Below the pieces are notes generated by a model that saw nothing but the letters and a program-made list of their open reading frames with translations, was not told where the DNA came from and did no database searches. This document shows, in pieces, positions 32,801 to 44,385 of a stretch of 64,000 nucleotides of DNA. The translations under genes and the position numbers were made by a program. The DNA is from Nereocystis luetkeana (taxonomy: Eukaryota; Sar; Phaeophyceae; Laminariales; Laminariaceae), in contig JARUPZ010000016.1 in the NCBI GenBank assembly GCA_031213475.1, positions 6,898,270 through 6,962,269 on the forward strand. The letters run 5' to 3'. Positions within the stretch are counted from its first letter, which is position 1. Each line of letters begins with the position of its first letter.

Positions 32801-33119
32801 TAGAGAGCATGCATAGACGGGGGAAGGGGCAAAGGCAAAGGTGACAAGCACGGCCAGAAGGCGGAGGAGGGAGAGGATGGAGAGGAGGAGAAGCACGGGC
32901 GGGGGGGGGAGGAGGGGAGCGAGTTGTTGAAATCAGCAAGGCCATTGGTACAGGGGAATAAACATGGAGGGGTTGATAAAAGAGCGAGGCGTTATGCGCG
33001 CAGATAGGGTCCTAACTACGAAAGAGACGGAGCGGGCTTCCAGGAAAGGGAGCGCAGTGGCCTCCATTGAATCTTCATGCCCTCTTCACCCTCTTCGCCC
33101 ACCGTATGGCACACTCGCT

Positions 33120-33420
33120 CTGGCTCTCTATTAATAGTTTCCTGACTTTTCAGGTGTCTAGCTTTCCAGCTCCTCTGGTTCCTGTGCTCCCTGGGTTTCC
33201 ATCATAGCTTTCTAGCCCCCTGCAACTCTACTTCTCCAGCTTCTCTGGTTCACACGCTCTCTTGCTCTCCGGCGCTCTCATCTCTGGTTATTTAGCTCTC
33301 TGGTTCTCCAGGCCTTCAGGCTACGGCGGCACTTCACCTCTAGCTCTTTGCCCCTCGACTGTTCCTTGGTCTTCTTATCACAGGCCCCTCTCCCTAACTC
33401 TCTCGCTCCTCACGCCCTTA
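33120..33420 (+). repeat. Pyrimidine-rich TCTGGTTCTCCAGC-type tract
   Basis: Loosely repeated CTCTCTGGTT/TTCTCCAGC. On the Rab sense strand it is purine-rich intron sequence. Confidence 0.5.
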
Positions 33421-33501
33421 CGCCCCGTACCGACAAAGGTGCCGACAACTGTTTCTTCCTGCAGCGCAGCAGCGCGAATGGCCGACCGCCGGCTGTTGCG
33501 C

Positions 33502-36500
33502 TCACCTCGTCCCCCGGCGCTCGTCGGCTCCCGTTCGGTGAGCCGCCTCCATCGCCTGTACGATGTCGACCGCCAACGTGTAGAACGCGTCCGACACGCC
33601 ATACCCGTTTTTAGCGCTCACCTGTTCCGACATGAAAGAAACGAGAAAATTCAGCGGGAGACAACCAAGGAACAGTCAACCCCATTGTCTATGTGGTACC
33701 GCTCTGGCCGCCATAATAAGGTGCATTTAAACCTTAATATGAAGACCAAGCGGTCTTTACATTTGCGCCCAAAAGAGTGGTATTGTTGACCCAAGGCAAA
33801 TGACGCAAGTGTATTCCCGGGCCAAATTCCATGCCGTTTTTTTCGACTCAGATCGTGATTTTTTGGCACGTCTTCTATCAACTCACGAAGACCTGACCTC
33901 ACAGGGATTTTCCTTCGTTTTTTTTGTGCCTGATTTTTCGTCTTTGATTTTTTTTCTTGGCAAAATTGGACCGCCTTAGACCAAATAATTTCGGCGGGGA
34001 AAAAAGCAGAAGGGCAAAGCCCCTCCGCAGGTTCGTCCTCCGGAAGGACATAAATATCACGTGTACAACGTTTCAGGGTCTGTATCTTCATGAAACGGTG
34101 TGGACCTTTGGACTTTTGTGTGGATAAAGTGCAAAAATCAGGAATTGTTTCGCAATTGCTCACAGAAGTTTCAGTATAGGATCGATATATTTCGATACAT
34201 TTCGCGCGAGACTGAACATACACAGATAATCTACGAGTACTCGTTTAATTTAGCGAAAAAATGTACAGACATGCCTTTGGGGCGTACCTCGAACCGGGCT
34301 GTTCAGCAGAAAAAAACAAGAAAAATCGTTGCTTCCTGAGGAGAGGCCTGCCTGTTGTTACCGGCCGTGCTTCATTTAGGCCCGTGGTTGATCGTAAAAC
34401 ATCCTCGCCATTAGCGCCATTCCTAAGATCTCAACCAACGAAACGGTCATGTCACCCTCTTCCGCTGTTCCTGGCGGTCAGTATGACCCAAAAAAATATG
34501 CCTCATTCGAGCAGATAGATGCTGCTGCCGGCATTGGTGGGGGGATAATATCCCGATCTGTTTCATTTTTTGAACCGGCTCGTACCTATCATAGCACCCT
34601 TCGGCATAATAAACGTTTTTGCCTGACGAGGCAGGTTACTTATCTGCGGAACTTCCCAATATCGTCGTGCTGCCATTTTTTGGCCAAATGTTTTTTTTCT
34701 GAGGAACTATTATTTATTCTAAAACCGGATCACCATTTTTTTGTACTTTACTCTTAAGGTCACCTACATGGCTCGTACGATTTGGCCTTAGTACATTTTT
34801 TTCTTCTCCAAAAGTAGCGAGCTCCATAAGTGAAGAGAGGGGCTTAAATCAAAATGCCGTAGCATGCATCTCGTGTTTTTACAAGAAGGCATGTGCCTTA
34901 TTCGTTGTATAGTTACGAGGGCCATGCATGGGACTGCGCATCCTCCTATACATTTTTTTGGCCAGCTTGCGACTGTTCATCCTGATAATCCAGAGCGACT
35001 GCGAAAGAATCATGCGCAAAAGGCTAAAACATAAAAAAAAAAAAAATGCTTGCCCCCCAGCTCCACACCGTACCTCGAAAAAACGGACACCGAATTCCTT
35101 CGCAACGTCCTGGCCATCTTTAGAAGAAATCTGTCACGGGGTGCGGGGTGACGAGAAACACAACCGGGACATAAAACGGCGTACACAACGGGTTGGGTCG
35201 GGTCGCGTCGGATAGGGGGTCGATTCAGCCGGAGGGTGGTCTCCTGATCGGAGCAGCACAACAAACGACGCCGCTCGGGAGGACACAACGGAATACACAA
35301 AAGGTCGGGTCGGGCCGGGTCGGGCCGGGTCGGGCCGGGTCGGGTCGGGTCGGGTCGGGCCGGGTCGGGTCGGGTCGGGCCGGGCCGGGCCGGGTCGGGT
35401 CGGGTCGGGTCGGGTCGGGTCGGGTCGGGTCGGGTCGGGTCGGGTCGGGTCGGGTCGGGTCGGGTCGGGTCGGGTCGGGTCGGGTCGGGTCGGGTCGGGT
35501 CGGGTCGGGTCGGGTCGGGTCGGGTCGGGTCGGGTCGGGTCGGGTCGGGTCGGGTCGGGTCGGGTCGGGTCGGGTCGGGTCGGGTCGGGTCGGGTCGGGT
35601 CGGGTCGGGTCGGGTCGGGTCGGGTCGGGTCGGGTCGGGTCGGGTCGGGTCGGGTCGGGTCGGGTCGGGTCGGGTCGGGTCGGGTCGGGTCGGGTCGGGT
35701 CGGGTCGGGTCGGGTCGGGTCGGGTCGGGTCGGGTCGGGTCGGGTCGGGTCGGGTCGGGTCGGGTCGGGTCGGGTCGGGTCGGGTCGGGTCGGGTCGGGT
35801 CGGGTCGGGTCGGGTCGGGTCGGGTCGGGTCGGGTCGGGTCGGGTCGGGTCGGGTTCGGTCGTTTCAGTCGCAGGGTGGTGTCCTAAACGGTGCGGCAGA
35901 AAAATGTTACTTCGACGCTTGCGACGGGGCAAGCGCCCCGCCGTCTGCGTCAGCGCCACACGGCAAGGGAAGAAGGCAGGCAGGCAGGAACAGCAAAAAA
36001 CAAAAAACAAAAAACGAGGCGTGCGCGGCTACGATGACACCCGGCCGAGGCCAATAGAATATAGGGGCTACAACAACCACGCCAGCCCCCGAGGCTGTCA
36101 CCGAGGCTGCGTCGTCCGCACGGCGGGTGTGCCAGCCAGCCAGCCGGCTGTCGACGCCCCCCTCGACGATCAACTCCCAGCGGGCGCTGGGATACTCATC
36201 GCTGTAAGAGCTTCTTCTCTTCCGCGAGGTAAAGGTGTCTGCCCGGCCAGCGGGGGGGGGGGGGGGGGGGGCAGTACAAAGAGAGATTTTTCGCCCCTAC
36301 TGTCGATGCCATACTTATAAGCCGCGGGATGCTACGGGTCGTTTTTCCCAAGAGGGGGTGCCCGCGGGCCTGGGCAAGAGCTCCTTTCCCCCCCCCCCCC
36401 CTACTTCTGCCGCAGGTTTGCTATATATAATATGTTACCTTGTAGGTCGTTTCACTTGCAAGGGGGCTCGACCAACCGAACGACCGAAGGACCGACCTCC

Positions 36501-39500
36501 TAACGACCCTCCTGCGACCCTGACCCAAAGGCGAAAAAAATAAATAAAAAAAAATGGGATCGTACCATGTGTTGGCGGCGGCAAAGCCGTGGCAAAGCGC
36601 CTCAGCGGGTTATTGAGCAGCGACGACAGGCGTAATTCAAATAAATTTCTCACCGCGCGCTCCTCGATGTCCACCTTGTTCCCCAGTATCATCTTCTGCA
36701 TGCGCTGTCGGGGCCCGGCGTGCGTCTGAATATTTGCCATCCTGCCAAACACCATCGAAAACAAAAAACAAAAAGTTACAACCATCGTGCGCGGTGCGAG
36801 TTCTTGCACCCGACGGAAAAAACAAAAGAGTGACTGAATACTGAATACGAACCACTATAAGTTACCAGATATCACCTACATTGGCCACCAACCGTACTAT
36901 TATTGATAGTAGCAGTCAAATAGGCGAAGCCGCCCGAGAAACAAACAGCAACGTCTAATTTCACCCGCCCGCTATACGACTACGGCCATCGATGGCAGGA
37001 GCCCCCCCCCTCCCCGCCCGACAGCAGTTGCAAGCGAGGGCGGCGAGATATGCCATGTAATCGGGAGACAAAACGCAGCTAAGAAACACCGCACCTCACC
37101 GCGAGCGCGCAATACACCATGGCACTCACTGCGGACAGAAGATACGTTGCACAGACAGATAGACGCCGGCACCGAACCGGGTGGCGGCTGCACCGGTACA
37201 TACTCGCACAAACAAGTACTGGTATGCCATATTAACAGGAGACCGGTCTATTTCAGTACGCAGGGCTGTTTTGACGGGCCGGGCCGGGTCAAACCTCTCC
37301 GGTCGGGTCGGGTCGGGTAAAAGGGTGACCCGACCCGACCCGACCCGACCCGTGAGCGTCTCAAATCATCCCGACCCGACTTGATCCGACCCGTGACATC
37401 CAAAAACTGACTTCCTGACCCGACCCCGGTTCGAGAGTCATGACCGGTCGAAGAAAAAGAGCCCCGACATTTTTCGGGCACGTTCAGGGGATACTTGTTT
37501 TTTAGTGTAGGGAGCGGCGGTGGTACGGTTCCTACTGTAGGGATAAGAGCAGGCCACCATTGGGCATACAAGCTGCTCATTGGCCAAACGGGACACACAA
37601 CCCCCTCCCTCTACATGCCAGACAGGCCTTGAAGGTTGCGTGGTATGTGGAGGGGAGGGGAGGGCGGGGGGGGGGGGGGGATTCTAAGCAACATACGGAG
37701 AAAAGTATAGCCGAGATGCCACATGTTTTTTGTGATACATACAGGAGGAGGAAGCAAACAACTCGGTAGCGAATCAGAGAACAAAAAGAGCCACGCAGGC
37801 GTACCCAAAGGTCCGTATGGAGGAACGACCTGGCTCCTACGATGGCTCAGGTGCCTCTCTCACAAAAAAGCACAATCCGGGGAGTACCCTGAAAAGCCCC
37901 CACCCCCCCCCCCCCCCCAAAAACAAAAAAAAACACGGCGTTCAACGCAAGAAGTGTCCACGTATATATCGTACCAATAGTTGACATTCTTGAAACTGTC
38001 ATCGTCCGTCACGTCGTATGCAAGGGCGATCCCGTGAGCCCCCCGGATGTACGCCCGTGTGATCACGTGGAACCTCTCCTGCCCTGCCGTGTCCCAAATC
38101 TGACACCGCACTCGCTTCCCGTTGATGTCGAGAGTTTGCACCTGTCGATGACAGGTTGGGGAGCGCGCGCGAAGCGCAAGGGCGGCGCGTTCGACGCACG
38201 TCTTACTGTAAAGCGCACGCAGCGAACGGCGGCAAAGCACGGCAACAGTGAGCGAGCCCCAGTCCCAGTCCCAGCCCCCCCCCCCCCCCCCCGCCCTCCT
38301 CTTCCCCTCGTCTCTCCCCGCCACCTCCGCCGCAACCGAAAAATACAAGAAACAAAAAAAAACAGGCACGGACGAGCGCAACCCTCCCCCCCCCCCCGCC
38401 CGAAAAACAATACAGCCGCATCCCATTTAACCCAGCACTAACGACGGACCGAAACAAGTTGACACACAAAAAACAGCGGGAACACTCCGCGCGCCTTCTC
38501 CCCGCGCACAACACGCCGTACGGAAGGGTTTCCACCCTTGCGCTCGAAGAGATCAGAAGACAAAATATATTCACCTCTTGACGGACAACAACTTTGCCTT
38601 GACGAGTTGCCTTGACTGGCACCAGCCAGACTACTAGGCTTTAGTGTGGAACACTCGGCCCTACACCCTTGGCAGCGCACGTTTTGCTTGTTTGACATAT
38701 CTCCTGGCATAGTTGCGATCGCTCGCCCCCCCCACCCCCCCCCCCCCGACTACGGCCATGCATGAGATCGAGTACATCTCTCCTATCGAGTACACCCTCC
38801 CCCCCCCCCCCCCGCCCCCCGCCCCCCCCCGCCCACCTGGCCGATATCTCGCCCCTAGACGGACATCCTCCCTACACCAAAACCACCGTGCAGCACGCTA
38901 GATAACACACCCCCCTGGCATGGAGATCCAAGCCAGTTTTTCCACAATTAGGAGGGGAGAAAAAACAACGGAGACGGTGTCTGTTGGCTTTGGAAACGCC
39001 TCGTCGACATCTTTCCATGGATAGACGCATGCATCGCTCGACGTTTTTGGACTTACCCTGAACGCCTAGAAGATCGTCAGCTTCGGAAATTCGCCCGAGG
39101 GGTGTGTGCTATGCTATCACCCGTGTGATGGTGTTATCACCCGTGTGATAGTTTTTTATCAGCCAAGTTTGATAGTGATATTACCCGTGTGATAGTGTCA
39201 TCACCCGTGTGATAGTGTTATCGCCCGTGTGATAGTGTTATCACCCGTGTGATAGTGTTATCACCCGTGTAACAGTATCATCACCCGTGTGATAGTGTTA
39301 TCCCGTGTGATAGTGATATCACCCGTGTGATAGCGCGTATCACCCGGGTGACGGTGTTGTCACTCGTGTGATAAGTGATATCACACGTGCGATTCGTACG
39401 GGGGAGTGCGTTAACCCTTTTAGAACCGCAGTCCCGTTTTTGGGGACAAACCAGTCAAATTCCGAGTAGTTTGACCCCAAAACGGGACGGCGGTTCTAAA

Positions 39501-39770
39501 AGGGTTAAGCCTAAACATACCTGGACAGTAGAGCCTACACTTTGATCGCGCCGCGCGAGCGAGGTCATGCCTGTCCGCCAGCTCGCGCCACACGCCACAA
39601 TCACAACGACAGCACACCAACAGCTCGGCTCTCACCTTGAAGTCTACCCCCGCGGTGCTGATCATCGTCGGCGCGAACTTGTCCTCCGAGAAACGCGTCA
39701 TGAGGCTCGTTTTGCCCACGCCGGAGTCGCCCAGCAGCAGGATGCGAATGGTGTGGTCGAAGTCATCTCC
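33502..39770 (-). CDS. Rab-family small GTPase (Rab8/Rab1-like), 5' exon missing
   Basis: A vesicle-traffic GTPase of the Rab family. Minus-strand exons: 39770-39636, 38141-37975, 36741-36654, 35130-35074 and 33621-33506 (or to the TGA at 33502). All have AG/GT borders and matching phases. Visible residues: P-loop GDSGVGKT (14-21), switch [10 protein letters not shown] (37-45), WDTAGQERF (61-69), [16 protein letters not shown] (121-125) and the G5 box VSAKNGYGV (150-158), followed by a helix to residue 188. The catalytic Gln of DTAGQE and the switch I Thr are present. Switch I has STAG where most Rabs have STIG, an uncommon change. The exon with the start codon was not found; it should be short and lie above 39770. 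If translation stopped at 33502 there would be no prenylation cysteine, which is why I list a further exon at 32320-32620. Rab identity is strong; the subfamily is only suggested. Confidence 0.9.
35304..35853 (+). repeat. (GGGTC)n satellite in a Rab intron
   Basis: About 110 five-base units. The first twenty or so include GGGCC variants; the rest are almost pure. It is in the intron between Rab exons 36741-36654 and 35130-35074. The period of five leaves all frames open, producing long Gly-Ser-Arg-Val or Asp-Pro-Thr-Arg repeats that are not genes. Four GGG blocks spaced by two bases fit the G-quadruplex rule throughout the plus strand. Confidence 0.95.
36249..36271 (+). repeat. Poly-G run
   Basis: About 22 G in a Rab intron. 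A poly-C run follows at 36389-36401. Confidence 0.85.
36969..37014 (+). repeat. Repeat family B 3' fragment with C tail
   Basis: Only CTATACGACTACGGCCATCG and a short C-rich tail remain, within a Rab intron. Confidence 0.5.
37262..37432. repeat. Inverted GGGTC / GACCC cluster
   Basis: GGTCGGGTCGGGTCGGGT, then GACCC repeats and GACCCGTGAGCG. It resembles the unit at 8.33-8.46 kb and is about 1.4 kb from the large (GGGTC)n array. Rab intron. Confidence 0.65.
38749..38821 (+). repeat. Repeat family B 3' fragment with C runs
   Basis: ACTACGGCCATGCATGAGAT, then CGAGTACATCTCTCCTATCG and AGTACACCCT plus C runs, preceded by a C-rich run at 38727-38747. Rab intron. Confidence 0.65.
39084..39395. repeat. 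Palindromic array TATCACCCGTGTGATA, locus 2
   Basis: The leader CGGAAATTCGCCCGAGGGG then GTGTGTGCTATG matches locus 1 at 13.2 kb. About 14 units of roughly 20 bp (TATCACCCGTGTGATAGTGT) follow. Each unit is an imperfect palindrome. Variants TTACCC, TCGCCC and CACACG occur. Rab intron. Confidence 0.8.
39411..39508. mobile_element. piggyBac-like hairpin MITE (family D), copy 3
   Basis: The best-preserved copy: TTAA at both ends, arms starting CCCTTTTAGAACCGCAGTCC, nearly perfect palindrome of about 90 bp. Rab intron, beside the palindromic array. Confidence 0.8.
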
Positions 39771-39839
39771 CTGTCGAGGGCAAAGACGGACGTTACCAGA
39801 CAAACAAAAAAAAACAAAAAACAAAAAAACATCAGGGTC

Positions 39840-40850
39840 AAACTCAACTTTTCAAGATGGAAGGCCAAGATAGAAGGGGTGAAAAAATCAGGGTCAGAAT
39901 CCGTAAGGCCAAGGGCTCAAGTTTCATCATAAAAAGGTTCCGGGCTCAAACCTTCAAATGCCACGGTCAACGTTCAAGGTCCAAGATGAAGGTGGTAGAT
40001 TCCAACGAGGTCAAACGTCAGTGTCAAACGTACAAAAAAAAACAAAAACAAAAAAACAACACGTCACGGGGCCAAGTTCAATCAAAAGGGGGTGGGGGGG
40101 TCAGGGTTCAAGGTCAAAGTCAAGGTCACGTTCAAAGGGTCGAGCAGCCGGGCTTGAGCACACGCCGCGCCTCGACCGGCCGGCGGTGATGGCTCCCCTG
40201 CGAACTCAAACCTCATCTCCCTCTTGGCTTTCCCCCAACCTTCTCTCCTACGGTGGGAGACCCTATCACGTCAGGTGCTGACCCTCGCGCGCTCCCCCTT
40301 GTAGCAGCGGAGCAGCAGCACGAGGAGCAGCAGCACGAGGAGCAAGCAGCCTTCGCTCCCGAGCGCCAGTAATGGACGCGAGGCAAATACCTGGCATTGC
40401 TTTCCGCCCCGAGAGATACCGGGTCTCTCCCTCCCTCGCTACGCGAAGAAGACCACGGGCACGTACACGAATCAAATGGGGCCAAAAACTTGAGAGGCAA
40501 ACTTTTCAGACCAAGGTCAAGGCTAGGGTCTACCTGGTGTCTATTACTAATTATATATATATATAAATATATATCATGACCAATGTTTAAAGCAAACATC
40601 ACGGTCAGAGGAAAACCGTCAAAAGCCCAAAGCCGCTGTCAAGGTCGAAGCCGTGCGGTCAAAAGGGGTCCTCCACATCAACACGCCAGCTTCCTGAGGT
40701 TTACGGTGAATGAATGCCACAAGACCGCGCCAAGCTTCAAAACCAAGCTCAGGCCTCGACAAAGGTGAATAGTCCAGGGCTTGGCCAAGGTAAATTGCCC
40801 AACGTTTGAGGCCAGGGCTATCTATGGCCAAGAGCGAGGCTATGGCCAGG
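39840..40850 (+). repeat. Diffuse GGTCAA-rich region
   Basis: Recurrent AAGGTCAA, GGCCAAG and GGTCAAAG without a fixed period, upstream of the first visible Rab exon. A 15-bp AGCAGCAGCACGAGG duplication lies at 40312-40345. The missing Rab 5' exon should be here or further right, but none could be picked out. Confidence 0.45.
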
Positions 40851-41279
40851 GGGGATCACGTTTTCGCCATGGCATTTATCTCGTGACGGGGCGCCCTAAC
40901 TGAGGGCCGTCATTATCGAAAAGAGTGTTTTCTCTTTTGTCCTCGAGCATTTCTTCGTTTTCCCTGATTTGTTTGTCCTGTTTATTGATTCGTTTATTCC
41001 CGAATTCCCGACTTGTTTTTCTCTTGAACGAGGAAATATCGTACCAGGTACGTCAGCGTTCCTGATTTTTTGCCCTCCATTGGAATATCCTGATTTTAGA
41101 ACGTATTAATATTTTCATATTTTTGTCTTCTTTTTGGGGCATTTTTTTTTCATCAAGAAGAAGAGGAAAATCAGGGGGAAAGGTATTTGATCATAACGAT
41201 CAGAAGAAACTACCCATCATCGCGGGAAAACCTCTGGTGTTCCGCAAAATACTCGTTAAAAACCTAGACCTATGGAATT

Positions 41280-41515
41280 GTTATCGCGTGTTGCGTAGGT
41301 CAATGGGATTTTTCTTGGGTGTTGCGTCGGCCAATGGGGTTGTTCTCGGGTGCTGCGTAGTCCAATGGGATTGTTCTCGGGTGCTACGTAGGCCAATGAC
41401 ATTGCTATCCGGGGTTGCGTAGGCCAATGCGATTGCTATCGGGTGTTGCGTAGGCCAATCGGATTGCTATCGGGTGTTGCGTAGGCCAATGAGATTTTGC
41501 TATATCGGGTGTTTT
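41280..41515 (+). repeat. 32-bp tandem array
   Basis: Seven to eight copies of GGGTGTTGCGTAGGCCAATG with a following GGATTGCTATC or GGATTGTTCTC spacer. Confidence 0.85.
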
Positions 41516-42563
41516 GCACTTCCCTCTTTTTCTTCAGTCTAATCCGTGGAGGTATGGAGTTCTCCCTCAAGCGAGTGAGCCTCGTCAGACAAATTAGACG
41601 GAGTCAGAGGTTTAAGGCCAAGCTTATCACGGCAAAGGTAAACCTCAAGGTCAAGTTCAGCCCCAGGATAGGAAGGTGAAAGTCACGCCCGTCGAGGAGT
41701 CGCTTGACCTTGGGGGGCAAAAACAAAAAACGGCGGTTACGTTTTTCGCGGGGGCACAACCGAGACGATTGAATGGAATTTTCCGGCCGAACTCGATGGC
41801 CCTCATCGCGAACCATCGCTCCGTGCGCGAGAACAGGGCTCACACGCCGTTCACCACCCCTCCCCCCCGCGCCCCGCCTCAAAGCAGTGAAAACACGCAT
41901 ATAGGCGCGTACGCGGGACGAAACAGACAAGCGTTGTAGGCCACCTCTCCGCAACGTCCTCATGCGCGCGGCCAAGCTCCAGCAAAAGCCAAGTAAAGGT
42001 GATTCGGGGGGGAAAAAAGAGGCATATTTCACGCTAAAACGAAGCAAGGACAAACCGAAACCGAAAAAACAAAAACAGGCCAGAAAAAAAGGAAAAAGTG
42101 TCAAGCACAAAATGGTTGCGCTCATCGAAATCCGGACACGCGGCCGACGTGCCGTCTCACGGAGTTATACGGCAGATAAGGCAGGGAAAATCGAGCCGGG
42201 TCCAGTCCAGCCGAGCCGAGGCTAAGGGCAACGCGGACGCGACGCCACGCGATCTTACACCGTCACCGCCACCGCCACCACGCGATGGCGCGCTGCCCCA
42301 TCCCTTCTACCGCTGTACCCACGCGTTGGGGACGAAATACTACCGGGTACTTGGAAATAGACTTGGGTCATTTCTCGAGTGACGAATACACGGGCTACAT
42401 ATCAAACGTGATCCACCAAGCTTGCGGACGTGACTCTTGATGAAATTTTCGATCTCAATGGCCTACCCTCGTACCAAGAAGTCTTATATTTATTGTACCG
42501 GGGTATGTGCACACTATTGTCGCAAGAAGGGGGGGGGGGGGGGGGGGGGGAACTTCCTCTCAC
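41516..42563. other. Stretch with no firm gene
   Basis: Contains short open frames only. A possible minus-strand exon around 42460-42425 (IENFIKSHVRKLG) has plausible but weak splice borders. A G run of about 22 lies at 42529-42550. Confidence 0.3.
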
Positions 42564-44162
42564 CTTCTGCCGGAGGTTCTCCTTGAACCTCCGCTCCTCC
42601 TCCGCTAGCCGTTTTTCCTCCTCCAGTTCCTCCATCTCCTGACGGGAGCGGACGCCTGTCGTGTGGCTCTGCCATCCCCATCATCCATCCACCCATGCCG
42701 GTCACACAAGACAGCATCGACCGGAGCGCGCCGGGGAAACGTATTACGGGGGGGCCATATTGAATAGGACCTACGGTGCACACAAAACACTGTATATTTC
42801 GCTATTTTTACTTGCAATATTTGGTCCTATTTACTGTGGTCCTCCGTAATGGTTGACAATGACACCAACCGCGACCGCGGCCACGGCGACAGTACGCCTG
42901 CACGGCGGTAGTGGAGGCAAAGGAAAAAGCGCAGAGAGAGGGAAACGTCACAGGCACGACGGGACCCAAGACATTCCACGGCGGAGCACCAAGCCAGTCC
43001 GAGGCAAGGCAAGCACAAGGGGCGTGAAAGTACGTACTCCGCTGTAACTAACCGTACGTGCATTCGCCGTACGTTTGGACACCATATTTTGGCTCTCATT
43101 ACTATGCTGTTCCCAGAGGTGTAAAATCCTAAAAATGCGACACGGGGGGGCCGTAGTACACAGGATCCATCACATACACAAAAACCTATATATACCAAGT
43201 ATTTTTACCGAGCATTTTTGGTCTCGATTGTTACGAGCGAGTGCCATCTGCAAATCTTGACGGCGTTAACCATTTCGTTTTTTACGAGACCGCTTTCGAG
43301 CTTCCCGAAGCGCCCTTCCGACGTACGCCATCCACTACAGCGCACACAAGTTGGCGACAGTTACAACTATCCTGCTGGGCGAATTCCTGATAGCGACGGC
43401 TACACACTCATGAACTCATAAATCAATCACTGGAATACCGCAAACCACCCCCCTCTCCCCCCCCCCCTCTGCCTGGTCGGCGGAAACCCGACGTGCTCCG
43501 TCCAGGCAATTGTAGGGGCGCGAGGGTCTACGATAATACAACGCTACGGCCATAGATGATACGAGTACACCCCCCACCCGGCTATCCTAGGAGATAGACG
43601 GTGACCACAGGCGGCGAAACAGGAAGGGGATTAAGATGAGCAAAGCGTTTCTATATAATACACGGAGTACGCGTTATGAGCGCCCAAACGTTGGACGTGT
43701 CTCCACTGTAGGCTTCAGAACGGTGCTCCTTCTCGAAAGAGACGCACGGTCAAATGATAAAAAGCAACAAGGCAAGCAACAAAACGAGCACACCCGCCGC
43801 AACCCCCCCCCCCCGCCCCCCCTCCCCCGCCTCCCAAAAGCCACACTACACTACACTTATTACGGGGGACCATACATAGTTATTAGGACCTACGGTATAC
43901 ACAAAAACCTATATATTTCACTGTTTTTACTATTAATAACAATATTTGGTCCTCTTTACTATGGCCCCCCGTAATAGTCGTTTACCTTGAGGTTGGTGAC
44001 GATGTTGATGGTTTTCTTAGAGAGCCCCCCTCTGCCGTTGCCGGGGCCGGCTCTCCTTCGCCCTGGGCCCCCGCTTAACCGCCCTCCGCCCCCTACGGCC
44101 GTGTCGAACTGTCGCTCTCGGTTGATCCCACTAGTCCGCTTGCGTCTAGGCGTCTGTTGCAT
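42564..44162 (-). CDS. Probable coiled-coil protein, two exons visible
   Basis: Exon 44162-43986 starts with an ATG, encodes 59 residues rich in Arg and Gly (MQQTPRRKRTSG...) and ends KKTINIVTNLK before a GTAAAC donor. Exon 42638-42564, after a CGTCAG acceptor, encodes EMEELEEEKRLAEEERRFKE then NLRQK and ends at a GTGAGA donor. Both join in phase 0. The second exon is a strong coiled-coil helix. Earlier or later exons are likely but not found, and an alternative acceptor at 42656 would change the phase. No family recognised. A MITE sits 8-10 bp inside the intron from the first donor. Confidence 0.45.
42742..42851. mobile_element. MITE family C, copy 11
   Basis: Reverse orientation, left flank TA, right flank TG. 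Lies in the intron between the two coiled-coil exons. Confidence 0.8.
43136..43238. mobile_element. MITE family C, copy 12 (diverged)
   Basis: Left end ACGGGGGGGCCGTAG, interior CACAAAAACCTATATATACC, right end lost. One of the oldest copies in the window. Confidence 0.6.
43468..43580 (+). repeat. Repeat family B, copy 9
   Basis: A C run, then CTGGTCGGCGGAAACCCGAC, GCGAGGGTCTACGATAATAC and ATACGAGTACACCCCCC. Confidence 0.65.
43738..43815 (-). repeat. Possible repeat family A copy (diverged) with C run
   Basis: CGCACGGTCAAATGATAAAA, AAGGCAAGCAACAAAACG and AGCACACC are followed by C-rich sequence. Weak match. Confidence 0.4.
43858..43977. mobile_element. MITE family C, copy 13
   Basis: TA flanks. 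It has an extra CATA in the left arm and an ATTAATAA insertion in the middle. It ends about 8 bp from the splice donor at 43985. Confidence 0.8.
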
Positions 44163-44235
44163 TACCGCAGGCAGAGGCGGTGCAATTTGTGAACGCCCGG
44201 GACGGGGGAGGTTGGAGATGGCTCGACAGACCAGG

Positions 44236-44385
44236 TCAGATCAGATCAGATCATTTTACAGATCATTTTACAGATCATTTTACAGATAATTCTACAGACC
44301 ATTCTACAGATCGTTCTACAGATCGTTCTAAGGATATTTTTACATATCGTTCGTTCTACAGATCATTCTGCAGATCATGCCACGT
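44236..44385 (+). repeat. 12-bp ACAGATCATTTT tandem array
   Basis: About twelve degenerate units (ACAGATCATTTT, ACAGATCGTTCT). Confidence 0.85.

Noticed and set aside
35193-36320. 375-codon frame of Gly-Ser-Arg-Val repeats and the opposing Asp-Pro-Thr-Arg frame
   Set aside because: Both come from (GGGTC)n, whose five-base period leaves every frame open. The array is inside a Rab intron.
39084-39395. CRISPR array
   Set aside because: Spacers are short, near-identical and part of a ~20-bp tandem unit. This is eukaryotic DNA inside an intron, with no cas genes.
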